Counted from the stretch's first letter, positions 42,315 to 51,941 are shown. The stretch is 64,000 bases of DNA from Agrilactobacillus composti DSM 18527 = JCM 14202 (GCF_001436375.1 NZ_AZGA01000016.1:62001-126000); one strand, 5' to 3'. Translations and numbers: made by a program. The notes: generated from the sequence alone by a model not told the origin.

Positions 42315-42773
42315 TTATTCAATTGATGCCTGCAATTTTTTAGATTTTCTGTGTAAAAATAGCCAAGCCAGTAAAATACCTAGTAAACTAGCGATACTAT
42401 CTAACATCACATCTTGAAATAGCGGCGTCCGATCCCCAGTCAACATCTGATGAAACTCATCAGTGGCCGCAAACCCGGTAGCCGCGAGCCAAAAGAGTAT
42501 CGCAGCAAACCAACGTCCCCGCACCCGATCGGCCAAGCCAAACATGGCACTCAAACCTAATACAAAGTAAGTCAGAAAATGGGCGCCTTTACGTACGAAA
42601 AATTCAATAAATTTAAAGTAACCACTAGCTTGAATTGAGATGACCTGTCCGCCATAATTGAAGTGAATCCCAGTTAGTTTGTTATAAAAGGGTTTATGGG
42701 CTAATAATTGTTGTAAAATAGGAACAGAGGTCTGCTGCCGGTAGGTCATTGAGCTGCTGATCAGCAGTGTCAA
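42315..42773 (-). CDS. VanZ-like membrane protein, start codon unclear
   Basis: VanZ-family membrane protein with about four TM helices. VRKGAHFLTYFVLGL and ATDEFHQMLTGDRTPLFQDVMLDS are typical of the family, whose role is uncertain (teicoplanin resistance in one case). From TTG 42773 the protein has 152 residues but lacks its expected first TM helix. The same frame stays open upstream and encodes KHKRLFIIILLGICLT before a stop at 42834-42836, yet holds no ATG, GTG or TTG. ATC 42818, four bases after AGGCGA, could be a rare start; otherwise the start is mutated. See the finding. Confidence 0.75.
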   Translation of the reverse strand: MTLLISSSMTYRQQTSVPILQQLLAHKPFYNKLTGIHFNYGGQVISIQASGYFKFIEFFVRKGAHFLTYFVLGLSAMFGLADRVRGRWFAAILFWLAATGFAATDEFHQMLTGDRTPLFQDVMLDSIASLLGILLAWLFLHRKSKKLQASIE

Positions 42774-42882
42774 ACAAATTCCTAAGAGAATTATGATAAA
42801 TAACCGTTTATGCTTGATATAATCGCCTGATTTCTAGTATTATTGGACGTAATCAATATTTTCATTGGGAAAGGATAGTTCC

Positions 42883-43500
42883 ATGCTGAAGCATAAAAAA
42901 ATCTGCTTAGCTGTTTTGGCTGGTGTTTTAATTATTGCAGCACTAGCCATCTTTATTCCAAAGCAGTTGCACGACCAAGCATCTGCAGAGGTGTCAAGTA
43001 GTCAAACCAAACGTCAGGTCAAAAAGAACAATGCTGCTGTTAAGACTGCTGCCAAGCGACCTAAGGACTTTTGGCAGCGGCCTTCTGAATCAAAACCTTA
43101 TCCTGATTTAACACGTTACCCAAACGTTAATATTGACGTGTCGATCCCTAAGCAACGTGTTTACATTAAAGATGGTAAAAAAACATTATATACCATGCTC
43201 GCCTCAACGGGTAAAGATGATGGCACGCCCAAGGGTCATTTTAATATCCAACATGAACGCGGCCTGCAATTCTTTAATGAGGGTTCTAAGGAAGGCGCCA
43301 AATTTTGGGTTTCGTTTAAAGACCATGGCATTTATCTTTTCCACTCCGTACCAATCAATGGCCAAGGCGATTTTGACGTCAAACAAGCCGAAAGCTTGGG
43401 CGGTGAAGCCAATTCCCATGGTTGCATTCGATTGAGTGTCGCTGATGCCAAATGGTTTTTCGAAAATGTCAAAGAGGATACACCGGTTTATATCCACTAA
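42883..43500 (+). CDS. L,D-transpeptidase (YkuD domain)
   Basis: 205-residue exported cell-wall enzyme that makes 3-3 peptidoglycan cross-links or attaches proteins. N-terminal TM anchor (about 6-26), a basic/Ser-rich linker, then a YkuD domain from about 80 to the end with the catalytic motif SHGCIRLS (H179, C181) and H154. Start at ATG 42883 with AAAGGA upstream; an in-frame TTG 18 bases earlier is less likely. A TATAAT -10 at 42818-42823 may be its promoter, overlapping the VanZ 5' region. The stop overlaps the convergent methyltransferase gene by four bases. Confidence 0.88.
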   Translation: MLKHKKICLAVLAGVLIIAALAIFIPKQLHDQASAEVSSSQTKRQVKKNNAAVKTAAKRPKDFWQRPSESKPYPDLTRYPNVNIDVSIPKQRVYIKDGKKTLYTMLASTGKDDGTPKGHFNIQHERGLQFFNEGSKEGAKFWVSFKDHGIYLFHSVPINGQGDFDVKQAESLGGEANSHGCIRLSVADAKWFFENVKEDTPVYIH

Positions 43501-44264
43501 TTTGGTTGCCAAAAAATCAATTCATAAGTGTAGTCGATCCTATCTAATAGGATCGGCTTTTTTTGATACATGGCGTTAAGCTGACGCTGTAAGGCAGTCG
43601 TTTGGTCGGGCTTGATTCGATCGGCTAAGTCAGCTAACAATAAAGCTTTGGCCACAGATTCTGTGGTTTGAAATTGAAAAGTTTTGGTTGCAAACCGTTG
43701 GCCCAGTGCTTGTAGGCTTAATTTACGCTGCTGGTTAATTTGATCTGTATAAACGCTCGGTTCTGACCGTAAAGCGATAGCCTGGCTAATTTGCTGATCC
43801 AATTGACTGCGCCGAGCAGTAAATTGACCTAAGACAACACTTTTTTTGGCCAGCTGACTTAACTGCCCCATGGCTAAAACATCGCGGGGTACCCCAAACA
43901 TGTTGGCAAACACCACGTCTGCCACTTGATATTGGTCAGCTAAGCTTGACCAAGGAGCATGACTGAACGTAATGTTATTTAATTGCTGTTTTTCAGCAAG
44001 CTGACGGCCATATCGCAACATCTGTGCAGAGATATCCAAAGCTATTAAATTAGTCACCAGCGGGCTAAAAACGCCGAAGAAACGGCCACTACCTGCCCCC
44101 AAGTCTAACAGACTGTCTGCGGGTAGTAAGTGCTGCGCTTTTAAAAAAGCTGCGATGGTTTGGGGCAATGGGATTTCACTAACCTCTTGAATAGCGACAT
44201 AATCATCCGCAAAGTCATCCCAATAAGCTTCAGCAGCCATATTTTCTTGTTTAATATTTGTCAT
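43497..44264 (-). CDS. Class I SAM-dependent methyltransferase
   Basis: 255-residue methyltransferase with SAM motif I LLDLGAGSGRFFGVF and motif II NLIALDISAQML; the remainder is diverged and does not identify the substrate. The start at 44264 has only a weak ribosome binding site; an in-frame ATG eight codons in (44240) is possible. It is divergent from nothing close and convergent with the L,D-transpeptidase gene, with which its 3' end overlaps. Confidence 0.8.
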   Translation of the reverse strand: MTNIKQENMAAEAYWDDFADDYVAIQEVSEIPLPQTIAAFLKAQHLLPADSLLDLGAGSGRFFGVFSPLVTNLIALDISAQMLRYGRQLAEKQQLNNITFSHAPWSSLADQYQVADVVFANMFGVPRDVLAMGQLSQLAKKSVVLGQFTARRSQLDQQISQAIALRSEPSVYTDQINQQRKLSLQALGQRFATKTFQFQTTESVAKALLLADLADRIKPDQTTALQRQLNAMYQKKPILLDRIDYTYELIFWQPN

Positions 44265-44292
44265 AATATCATCATATCAAACTCGCCATTAC

Positions 44293-44323
44293 AAAAAAAG
44301 CCGCCAGCATTTTTGCTGACGAC
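44293..44323 (-). terminator. Terminator of glmS
   Basis: On the minus strand GTCGTCAGC pairs with GCTGGCGGC (two G-U pairs) around an A-rich loop, followed by T7. Confidence 0.82.
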
Positions 44324-44337
44324 TTCAGGTTAATTAA

Positions 44338-46152
44338 TTATTCAACGGTAACACTCTTAGCTAGGTTTCTTGGTTGATCCACATTATAGCCCCGTTGCAA
44401 GGTTGCATAATAGGCTAATAATTGGGTTGGCACGATGCTAACCAGTGGCGATAAAACGGTATCCAAAGTTGGCACGACAATTTGGTCACCAGGTTTAGCT
44501 AAATCTTCACTGACGATCTTCAAAGTCTTAGCCCCCCGAGCTTCAACTTCTTGCACATTGCCCCGAGTATGAGAAGCTGTTTCCTTATCTGTGATAATCG
44601 CAGCAACAGGTGTCCCATTTTCAATCAAGGAAATTGTCCCGTGCTTCAATTCCCCAGCGGCAAAACCTTCAGCTTGGATATAAGAAACTTCTTTCAGTTT
44701 CAAAGAGGCTTCCAAACTTGCCCAGTAGTCGATCCCCCGCCCGATATAAAAGGCATTACGGGTATTGGCAAAGAATTCATGGGCTAATTGTTCTAGGTCT
44801 GCTTTGGCGTCGACAATTGTTTGCATACCATTAGCTGCTAAACTCAATTGATACTTCAAATCGAAGTCTTCAGCACCAGGAACATTGTTGACAACCGCCA
44901 AAGCTTTAGCGAGCATTGCTTCGATCGTAATTTGAGCTGTATACGCTTTTGTAGAAGCCACAGCAATTTCAGGACCAGCATGTAATAAGATGGTGTAATC
45001 TGCTTCCCGAGATAATGTAGAAGCTTCCACATTCGTGATGGTCAAACTTGGGTAGCCCAGTGCATTGGTCTTAACCAAAACTTGACGGCTATCAGCTGTT
45101 TCACCACTTTGCGTCAAATAAATGAAGAATGGTTTTTTAGACAACAAAGGCATGTGATAACCAAATTCAGAAGCTAATTCCACTTCAACAGGAATCTTAG
45201 CAACTTCTTCAATGATTGGCTTGCCCACTAACCCAGCATGGTAACTGGTCCCAGCGGCAACAATATACAGTTTATCAGCTTCACGTAGGGCTTCAATTAA
45301 TTTTGGATCAAAATTGAAACTGCCATCTTCATTCATATATTCAGAAACTAAGCGCCGTAAAACGTTTGGTTGTTCGTCAATTTCTTTGAGCATGTAGTAT
45401 GGGTAAGTGCCTTTAGAAATATCAGAAGCATCAATATTAACCGTGTAAGGTTTGCGTTCAACCGGTTGGTTGTTTTCATCAGTGATACTGATTTTGTCTT
45501 TGGTAACGACAACCATTTCACCATCGTGTAATTCCACGAAATCCTTGGTTTGGGCAACCATTGCCAGGGCGTCTGAACATACCACGTTAAAGCCATCACC
45601 CACACCAATTAATAATGGGCTCTTGTTCTTAGCTACAAATAATTTGTCAGGTTGTTCCCGATCCACTAATAAGAACGCGTAAGACCCATCGATCAAGCTC
45701 AAAGCTTTGCGGAAGGCACTTTCAGTATCCATGCCGCCATCTTCAACTAATTCAGCAATTAATTGAACAGCGACTTCCGTATCTGTGGAGCTGACAAAAT
45801 GTACACCCTTTAAATATTGGGCTTTAAGATCTTGATAGTTGTTGATAACTCCGTTATGCACGAGGTAGAAACGACCACTGGCAGATACTTGGGGATGGGC
45901 ATTATCATGGCTTGGTTCACCATGGGTTGCCCAACGTGTATGGCCAATACCCATTGTGCCTTGAACTTCAGGGCCAACTGCTTTATCAAGTTCAGCAATT
46001 TTGCCTTTTTCTTTGACTAAATAGTCATGGCCAGCTTGGTCATTCACGTAAATACCAGCTGAATCATAACCACGATATTCCAATTTTTGTAACCCATTCA
46101 ATAAGATTTCAGTTGTATCCTTTTTACCAATTACGCCAACGATTCCACACAT
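44338..46152 (-). CDS. glmS: Glutamine-fructose-6-phosphate aminotransferase
   Basis: Makes glucosamine-6-phosphate from fructose-6-phosphate and glutamine, the entry step of UDP-GlcNAc synthesis. 604 aa: N-terminal class II glutaminase with the nucleophile Cys2 (MCGIVGVIG), RWATHGEP and HNGVINNY, then two SIS sugar-isomerase domains (AAGTSYHAGL, LTQSGETADSRQ). The C-terminal LAKSVTVE is the conserved tail. GAGGATG precedes the ATG at 46152. A glmS ribozyme in the leader gives product feedback. Its product feeds GlmM, encoded 1.6 kb away on the same strand. Confidence 0.97.
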   Translation of the reverse strand: MCGIVGVIGKKDTTEILLNGLQKLEYRGYDSAGIYVNDQAGHDYLVKEKGKIAELDKAVGPEVQGTMGIGHTRWATHGEPSHDNAHPQVSASGRFYLVHNGVINNYQDLKAQYLKGVHFVSSTDTEVAVQLIAELVEDGGMDTESAFRKALSLIDGSYAFLLVDREQPDKLFVAKNKSPLLIGVGDGFNVVCSDALAMVAQTKDFVELHDGEMVVVTKDKISITDENNQPVERKPYTVNIDASDISKGTYPYYMLKEIDEQPNVLRRLVSEYMNEDGSFNFDPKLIEALREADKLYIVAAGTSYHAGLVGKPIIEEVAKIPVEVELASEFGYHMPLLSKKPFFIYLTQSGETADSRQVLVKTNALGYPSLTITNVEASTLSREADYTILLHAGPEIAVASTKAYTAQITIEAMLAKALAVVNNVPGAEDFDLKYQLSLAANGMQTIVDAKADLEQLAHEFFANTRNAFYIGRGIDYWASLEASLKLKEVSYIQAEGFAAGELKHGTISLIENGTPVAAIITDKETASHTRGNVQEVEARGAKTLKIVSEDLAKPGDQIVVPTLDTVLSPLVSIVPTQLLAYYATLQRGYNVDQPRNLAKSVTVE

Positions 46153-46210
46153 ATTTTAAACATCCTCTTCAGTTATTATTTTAAAAGTTGTCAAATCGTT
46201 TCCAATCGCT

Positions 46211-46345
46211 GACCAACATTCTGTTCAGGCTTTACAGCCTGTTTTTGTAGTTAGTCTTTAGAGTGCGAACCCTTGAGCCACCCGCCGAATCTTTCGATAA
46301 GCTCATTCCTCGTCATCCAATAAAATTGGACCAGGCGCTGTCCTT
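46211..46345 (-). ncRNA. glmS glucosamine-6-phosphate-activated ribozyme
   Basis: On the minus strand the leader of glmS contains AGCGCCTGG, then TGACGAGGA, TTATCGAAAGATTCGGCGGG and the pairing GACTAAC...GTTGGTC with an inner CAGGCTGTAAAGCCTG hairpin. These are the conserved core, the TATCGA...TCGGCGGG pseudoknot block and P4 of the glmS ribozyme. The predicted self-cleavage is between A (46339) and G (46338). When glucosamine-6-phosphate is abundant the RNA cuts itself and the mRNA is degraded. The element ends about 60 bp before the start codon. Confidence 0.93.
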
Positions 46346-46400
46346 TAACCTAAATTGGTATATGCCTCTTTCCTCGGTATTATTTTTGGAAACACTGAGT

Positions 46401-46430
46401 ATAATACCCGCTTGACTAACAAGTGTCAAG
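46401..46430 (-). promoter_or_regulatory. Promoter of glmS with overlapping dyad
   Basis: Minus strand: TTGACA (46424-46429), a 17-bp spacer and TATTAT (46401-46406). A 20-bp dyad CTTGAC-TAACAAGT-GTCAAG (46411-46430) covers the -35 and most of the spacer, suggesting a possible repressor site in addition to the ribozyme. Confidence 0.65.
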
Positions 46431-46555
46431 TTTTTGTATTTATTGGTCTATATGAAAAGCTAACATTGGTCCGTTCCTTAATTATTTCAGCGAATACCTT
46501 GCCACAGCGAGTTTTTTTTGAGACCATTAGGTGAGTTGTTGAAAGAGGGAAAGGT

Positions 46556-47704
46556 ATGTCTGAAGAAAATCGTATTGAATTATTAAGAAAAATTTTAAAA
46601 ATAGCATCTGTTAATGATAAAGAGAGTCAAGTGGCCAATATCATCCAGGATTTTTTGGGGGATCAGCCAAACATCACCTTTAAACGGGTCCAATATGCGC
46701 CTGGTCGAGAAAACTTAATCATTGATGTTAACGCGCCCACCACCCAAAAACGGGTCCTAGGCTTCAATGGTCACATGGATGTGGTGGACCCCGGGGATAC
46801 AGATCTATGGACTTACCCGCCCTTTGCGGCGAAGATTACCAAGAGCCGCATTTACGGTCGGGGTACATCCGATATGAAGGCTGGCGTGGCGGCCATGGTC
46901 AGTGCCTTAAAAGAACTATTGGCAGAAGATTTTACATTTAATGGCGGTTTACGCCTACTGCTGACGGTGGGTGAAGAAATCGACAACTTTGGCGCCCGGC
47001 AATTAGCTGACTTGGGCTATGCCAAACCGTTAACTGCTTTGATCGTGGGTGAACCCACTAATCACACCATGTGGTATGCCCACAAAGGGATCATTGATTT
47101 TACGGCAACCGCCTATGGCAAAAGTGCCCATGGCGCCATGCCACAGTTAGGAATCAATGCCATTGATCATTTGTTTGATTTTTATGCCCAGGCCAAAAAA
47201 ATGATGGCCCCTATCTTAGCCACAACAGACCCCGCCTTGGGCCATACAACGTTTAATGTCACCTTGATCAATGGGGGTAATCAAATCAATAGCATCCCCC
47301 AAGCCGCCCGTTTACGGGGCAATATCCGCACGGTAACCGCCGTTTCTAACCAAACTATTCAAGCTACCTTGCAGCAAGCCGCCGCAGTCACTAATAAGCT
47401 ACCAAAACACAAAATTGATTTGAGTATCGATTCCAGTATTGACGCGATTGCCAGTGATGCCCATTCAGAAATCATTGAAATCGCGCAAGCTGCGGCTAGG
47501 GCTAACGATTGGCCTGAAGTCGTGACCACTGGGGCACCAACCACCGATGCTTCCTTATTTAAATCCAAATGTCCGAATCTGCCCTTTGTCATTTTAGGCC
47601 CAGGTAATAATACAGCTCATCAAGTAGATGAATATGTGACGCTGGAGGATTTTAACAAAATTACCGCTATTTATAAAAACATTATCCAACAATATTTAAG
47701 TTAA
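46556..47704 (+). CDS. ArgE/DapE/ACY1 family M20 metallopeptidase
   Basis: 382-residue cytoplasmic zinc amidohydrolase. Metal-binding and catalytic blocks are GFNGHMDVVDPGD, YGRGTSDMKAGVAAMV, the Glu pair in VGEEIDNFGA and GEPTNH; the dimerisation lid GKSAHGAMPQLGINAID follows. The family includes succinyl-diaminopimelate desuccinylase and N-acyl amino acid deacylases; lactobacilli annotate such proteins as DapE, but without dap genes nearby the substrate stays open. ATG at 46556 follows GAGGGAAAGG. It is convergent with glmM across a perfect hairpin. Confidence 0.85.
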   Translation: MSEENRIELLRKILKIASVNDKESQVANIIQDFLGDQPNITFKRVQYAPGRENLIIDVNAPTTQKRVLGFNGHMDVVDPGDTDLWTYPPFAAKITKSRIYGRGTSDMKAGVAAMVSALKELLAEDFTFNGGLRLLLTVGEEIDNFGARQLADLGYAKPLTALIVGEPTNHTMWYAHKGIIDFTATAYGKSAHGAMPQLGINAIDHLFDFYAQAKKMMAPILATTDPALGHTTFNVTLINGGNQINSIPQAARLRGNIRTVTAVSNQTIQATLQQAAAVTNKLPKHKIDLSIDSSIDAIASDAHSEIIEIAQAAARANDWPEVVTTGAPTTDASLFKSKCPNLPFVILGPGNNTAHQVDEYVTLEDFNKITAIYKNIIQQYLS

Positions 47705-47706
47705 CA

Positions 47707-47750
47707 AAAGGCGCTGAAAATCTTGGTTATTCAAGATTTTCAGCGCCTTT
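47707..47750. terminator. Bidirectional terminator between the M20 peptidase gene and glmM
   Basis: Perfect 19-bp inverted repeat (AAAGGCGCTGAAAATCTTG and its complement) around GTTATT, with AATTTTT after it. One of the strongest hairpins in the window. Confidence 0.92.
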
Positions 47751-47755
47751 AATTT

Positions 47756-49114
47756 TTAAGCTTCGCCCATGGCGTTGCGGACAACGTCGGCGATACGATC
47801 CACGTAATTATTCACTTTTTCTTCAGTTGCGGCTTCACCCATCACCCGTAATAAAGGTTCTGTGCCACTCGGCCGGACTAATATGCGACCATCGCCAGCC
47901 ATCTCTTTTTCAACCGTATCAATTGCTGCGGTGATTTCAGGATAATTCTGCCAGTTTTTCTTATCGCGCACTTTGATGTTGACCAACTTTTGTGGATAAG
48001 TATGCACTTCACCGGCTAATTCTGATAACTTCTTACCAGTGACTTTCATGACATTTAACAATTGCAGCCCAGTCAACATGCCATCCCCAGTATTATGATA
48101 GTCAAATAAAATGATGTGGCCGGATTGTTCGCCACCTAAATTGTAACCATTTTTACGCATTTCTTCTACGACATAACGGTCACCTACGGCCGTTTGCACG
48201 GATTTCAAGTTATTGGCCGCCATAGCTTTATATAAGCCAATATTACTCATCACCGTGGTGACAATAGTTTCTTGTTTTAAACGTCCCTTGGCGCTGAAAT
48301 ACTTGCCTAGGATAAACATAATTTTATCCCCATCGACAATATTGCCTAATTCATCGACGGCAATGCACCGATCGCCGTCTCCATCAAAGGCCAGCCCGGC
48401 ATCGGCATTTTGAGCCACCACTGTTTTAGCTAATTGTTGGGGATGAGTCGAGCCAACATTTTTATTAATATTTAACCCATCTGGCTTTGTGGCAATTGTG
48501 GTGAAGTCCGTTTCCACATCAGCAAATAACCGACTAACTAAGTTAGACGTTGAACCATTAGCCGCATCTAGCACAATATTTAAACCGGATAAATCATCAG
48601 GTAACGTCTGGGCTAAAAATTGTAAGTATTTTAAAGAGCCTTCTGGATAGTCCTCAACAGTTCCTAACCCAGCAGCAGAAGGTCTCGGCAAGTCATCAGT
48701 TGGGGCATCGATATAGGCCTCAATTTCTTCTTCAGTTTCATCAGACAACTTATAGCCATCAGAGCCAAAGAATTTGATGCCGTTATCTTCTGCAGGATTG
48801 TGGGAAGCAGAAATCATGATCCCAGCATCGGCATCTTGGACCCGAATTAAATAGGCCACAGCCGGTGTTGTGATCACCCCTAGATCTAACACTTCGATTC
48901 CTACTGATAATAGGCCCGAAATCAACGCGTCTTTTAACATGGGCCCGGAAATCCGCGTATCTGTTGCCACTAATACCCGGGGTTGTTTATTTTTGTCCGT
49001 ATTGTGCTGGGTTAACACATAACCACCAGCGCGCCCCAATTTAAAGGCCATTTCTGGTTTTAAACCCTTGTTGGCAATGCCACGAACACCATCAGTTCCA
49101 AAATACTTTGTCAT
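47756..49114 (-). CDS. glmM: Phosphoglucosamine mutase
   Basis: Converts glucosamine-6-phosphate to glucosamine-1-phosphate for UDP-GlcNAc synthesis. 452 aa with four phosphohexomutase domains: [12 protein letters not shown] at the start, phosphoserine loop IMISASHNP (about 100-107), metal loop DGDGDRC, sugar loop GGEQSGHI and phosphate loop [14 protein letters not shown] 49114 has GAGAGG upstream; the longer frame overlaps it. Last gene of the conserved cdaA-cdaR-glmM operon, in which GlmM can bind and inhibit CdaA. Confidence 0.97.
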   Translation of the reverse strand: MTKYFGTDGVRGIANKGLKPEMAFKLGRAGGYVLTQHNTDKNKQPRVLVATDTRISGPMLKDALISGLLSVGIEVLDLGVITTPAVAYLIRVQDADAGIMISASHNPAEDNGIKFFGSDGYKLSDETEEEIEAYIDAPTDDLPRPSAAGLGTVEDYPEGSLKYLQFLAQTLPDDLSGLNIVLDAANGSTSNLVSRLFADVETDFTTIATKPDGLNINKNVGSTHPQQLAKTVVAQNADAGLAFDGDGDRCIAVDELGNIVDGDKIMFILGKYFSAKGRLKQETIVTTVMSNIGLYKAMAANNLKSVQTAVGDRYVVEEMRKNGYNLGGEQSGHIILFDYHNTGDGMLTGLQLLNVMKVTGKKLSELAGEVHTYPQKLVNIKVRDKKNWQNYPEITAAIDTVEKEMAGDGRILVRPSGTEPLLRVMGEAATEEKVNNYVDRIADVVRNAMGEA

Positions 49115-49141
49115 TTTTATACCTCTCAACTATCTAATTAA

Positions 49142-50281
49142 TTATTGATCGTCGCTACTGTCTTGAGACGACTGTTGTGTACTACTAGATGAACTGCTTG
49201 AACTCTTGGTAGACGATGAACTAGCTGTTGACTGTGCATCGCTTGTTGCCGACTGCTGGGAAGTACTTTGACTACCTGCAGTACTAGCACTACTTTGTTG
49301 GGAATCACTCGTGTCACTACTGCCTGTCTTCGTCACCTTAATGATCACCTGAATACTGTTTGGATCCACACTGTCCAAACCCGTATCCTTTAAATTAATC
49401 TTAACAGTTCGGTTAATCGTCCCCGTGGCCCCAGTAACATCCACAGGTACGGTCAATTTCTTGAGTTTATCTAAAACACTTTGAACCCCATAGACTTTGA
49501 CCGTCTTAGAATCACTGGAGAAATCGTAATGGGCCGTTTTATCGGCTGTGCCAGTTTGGCTAAAGTCTAGTGCCACATTTTTACTAGGCAAATAGATTGG
49601 AATATTCACATGAACGGTCTGAGGATCTAACAAGACATTTACAATTTTGCCGGCACTATCCACAGCTTGCAGTAAAACTTCTTGATCCACATCCGTCTTA
49701 CGACCCTTAGAAACACTAACGTTGGCAATCACTTGACTGACCTTGCTGATATCTGTTCTAGATCCAGTAGCTGTCACAGTTTCTTGACTCAATCTAGCGG
49801 TGCCGATCTTATAACCCTCAGCAACACTTTCTTGATTAAATTGTAACTGGATCGGGAATTTACGAGTTTGTTTTGGCTGGATATCCACCGTAATATACTT
49901 CGGGGCAATACGATAAGCCAATTCCTTATTGATGCCCTGCTGGGTCAATTTAACCACATGCTTCCCCACACTTAAATTACGCAAATCGGCAATCACTTTA
50001 AAATTTTGCGTGTTCACCGTAGTGGTAACCAAAGCACTGGGCCCTTCTAAATGAACAGTTACTTTTTCAGGATATCCGGTAATAAAATACCGATTCGTAT
50101 CACTTTGAACCTCTAAGGGCACTTTCACAGACGCCTTTTTAGTAGCCAAAACCTGTTGATTATTTTCAGTAGACCCCCGGGTAGTGGACAAGCGACCCAC
50201 ATTGACATAAGCAAATAGGCCTAGGGCAAATATTAGTGAAATGACTTTGTAGACCCATGGTCGGTTAAACAAATTGTTCAC
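49142..50281 (-). CDS. cdaR: CdaR, YbbR-domain regulator of diadenylate cyclase
   Basis: 379-residue membrane-anchored extracellular protein. One TM helix near the N-terminus (about 10-26) is followed by three to four YbbR repeats of about 80 residues. The last 60 residues are a Ser/Thr/Gln tail, unusual in its length. CdaR binds CdaA and modulates c-di-AMP synthesis. The start is GTG 50281 with AGGGGGG upstream, three bases after the cdaA stop. Confidence 0.9.
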   Translation of the reverse strand: MNNLFNRPWVYKVISLIFALGLFAYVNVGRLSTTRGSTENNQQVLATKKASVKVPLEVQSDTNRYFITGYPEKVTVHLEGPSALVTTTVNTQNFKVIADLRNLSVGKHVVKLTQQGINKELAYRIAPKYITVDIQPKQTRKFPIQLQFNQESVAEGYKIGTARLSQETVTATGSRTDISKVSQVIANVSVSKGRKTDVDQEVLLQAVDSAGKIVNVLLDPQTVHVNIPIYLPSKNVALDFSQTGTADKTAHYDFSSDSKTVKVYGVQSVLDKLKKLTVPVDVTGATGTINRTVKINLKDTGLDSVDPNSIQVIIKVTKTGSSDTSDSQQSSASTAGSQSTSQQSATSDAQSTASSSSTKSSSSSSSSTQQSSQDSSDDQ

Positions 50282-50284
50282 GTG

Positions 50285-51118
50285 CTAGGCCCCCCTTTTG
50301 AAGACACCGTCAATAAATTCGCGAATGCCATTTTTTTCGGTTGGCTCAGGTATTAATTGCGTATTCAAATACTTCAAATAGTCTTTTTGCGTCAAATCTC
50401 TGAGTAATTCGCTGTTCTTTGTGATGGTCACCCCGCCAGTTTCTTCAGAAACCACAATGGTCAAGGCATCAGTAACTTCACTGATACCCACAGCGGCCCG
50501 ATGTCTAGTCCCTAATTCTTTGGGGATCATATTGCTTTCTGACAAAGGCAAGTAAGCCGCGGCCACAGCGATTTTGCCATCGCGAATAATCACCGCACCA
50601 TCATGTAACGGCGTATTGGGGATGAAGATATTGATCAACAACTCCCCGGTGACATCCGCGTCTAGCGGAATCCCAGTTTCAATATAATCCTCTAGACCGG
50701 TGGACATCTGAATGGTGATCAAAGCCCCAATACGGCGTTTTGACATATACTGAATCGCCTTATCTAAGCCCTTGATCATGTTCTCGGTTTCTTGATTGAT
50801 ATCTTGGCCATTGCGTCTAAACAAGGCACTACGCCCGATATGTTCCAACCCCCGACGGATTTCTGGTTGAAAAATCACAACCAGCGCCAAGACACCCCAA
50901 TTGATGACCTGATCCATGATGTAAGAGACCGTCTGCAGATTCAAAAACCAACTGATCAATTTGATGGCGATAATTACTGCGATCCCCTTCATCAGCTGTA
51001 CTGCCTTGGTGCCCTTCATCAACATTATTAACTTATAAATAAAATACCAGACCACTGCAATGTCAATGACATTCATTAAATTTTGCAACGTCCAAATGCT
51101 TGACCAATTAATTGACAT
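50285..51118 (-). CDS. cdaA: CdaA, membrane diadenylate cyclase
   Basis: Makes c-di-AMP from two ATP, a second messenger that controls potassium and osmolyte uptake and wall homeostasis. 277 aa: three TM helices at about 10-90, then a DAC domain with the DGA motif (PLHDGAVIIRDG) and RHR motif (GTRHRAAVG). The start at ATG 51118 follows AGGAGG at seven bases; a longer frame is not supported. First gene of the cdaA-cdaR-glmM operon. Confidence 0.96.
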   Translation of the reverse strand: MSINWSSIWTLQNLMNVIDIAVVWYFIYKLIMLMKGTKAVQLMKGIAVIIAIKLISWFLNLQTVSYIMDQVINWGVLALVVIFQPEIRRGLEHIGRSALFRRNGQDINQETENMIKGLDKAIQYMSKRRIGALITIQMSTGLEDYIETGIPLDADVTGELLINIFIPNTPLHDGAVIIRDGKIAVAAAYLPLSESNMIPKELGTRHRAAVGISEVTDALTIVVSEETGGVTITKNSELLRDLTQKDYLKYLNTQLIPEPTEKNGIREFIDGVFKRGA

Positions 51119-51275
51119 CCGGGACCTCCTAAAAAAATCATCCGTGTTATTATACCATGAAACCTGGTTCATGTTGAATGTTCAATCCAGCCCACAACAT
51201 AAATATTAACCAATTTTTGGAAAAGTTTGGTAGAATGAATACAATTGTTTGAATCTTATCATTGGAGTCTTAATT

Positions 51276-51941
51276 TTGAAAAAAACCCAATTACAGTGGC
51301 TGATTCGCTTGGCTTATGGTTTCTTTTTACTGTTTGCATTCTTCTTTATCACCGAGCCTTTCGACTTTATCTTTTTAAACACCCTACTAGCTTATATCCC
51401 AATTGAATTAGGTTTTCATTTGGGTAACGGTCACCCCAAACATAACGGCTTATTTTTAATCATCAGCATTTTGTGGTTGCTATTTTATCCCAACAACCCC
51501 TACTTAATAACGGACCTCTTTCACCTGTCCTTGTTACACCCTTATAATCCCGTGACCTTACTGATCAGAGAAAGCCCCCATTTGTGGTTGTACTTCGCCT
51601 ACCTGGTGGGGATTGCCTTGGTTTCTACCATCATCGGTTTTGCCACCTTAAAAAATGTGGCCCACCAAATTGCCCAACGTTTCTTTAAAGCCAGCCTTAA
51701 AGCTAGGTTCATCGTCTTAGAACTCATTTTATTTCTAACCAGTATTGGCATTTATATTGGCCGCTTCTTACGTATCCACACCGTTTATCTACTGGATCCT
51801 AAAGCCATTTTAAAACCCATCGCCAATATGTGGCAATTAAACAGCTGGCTGTTCTTCTTAACCATTTTCATTCTGTGCAATTGCATCTATCTAAGTATTT
51901 ATATTTTTGGTAAATTAACTGATAATTCTACAGACAATTAA
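51276..51941 (+). CDS. DUF1361 membrane protein
   Basis: 221-residue integral membrane protein with about seven TM helices, of the DUF1361 family. FLNTLLAYIPIELGF and ILWLLFYPNNPYLITDLFHL are the recognisable blocks. Start at TTG 51276, with GGAG eight bases upstream; a frame from 51249 overlaps that site. Function is unknown. It is divergent from cdaA and convergent with potD. Confidence 0.82.
   Translation: MKKTQLQWLIRLAYGFFLLFAFFFITEPFDFIFLNTLLAYIPIELGFHLGNGHPKHNGLFLIISILWLLFYPNNPYLITDLFHLSLLHPYNPVTLLIRESPHLWLYFAYLVGIALVSTIIGFATLKNVAHQIAQRFFKASLKARFIVLELILFLTSIGIYIGRFLRIHTVYLLDPKAILKPIANMWQLNSWLFFLTIFILCNCIYLSIYIFGKLTDNSTDN

Noticed and set aside
46556..47704. Assigning the M20 peptidase as DapE by name
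   Set aside because: The family is mixed in specificity and no lysine-pathway genes are adjacent, so a gene symbol was withheld.
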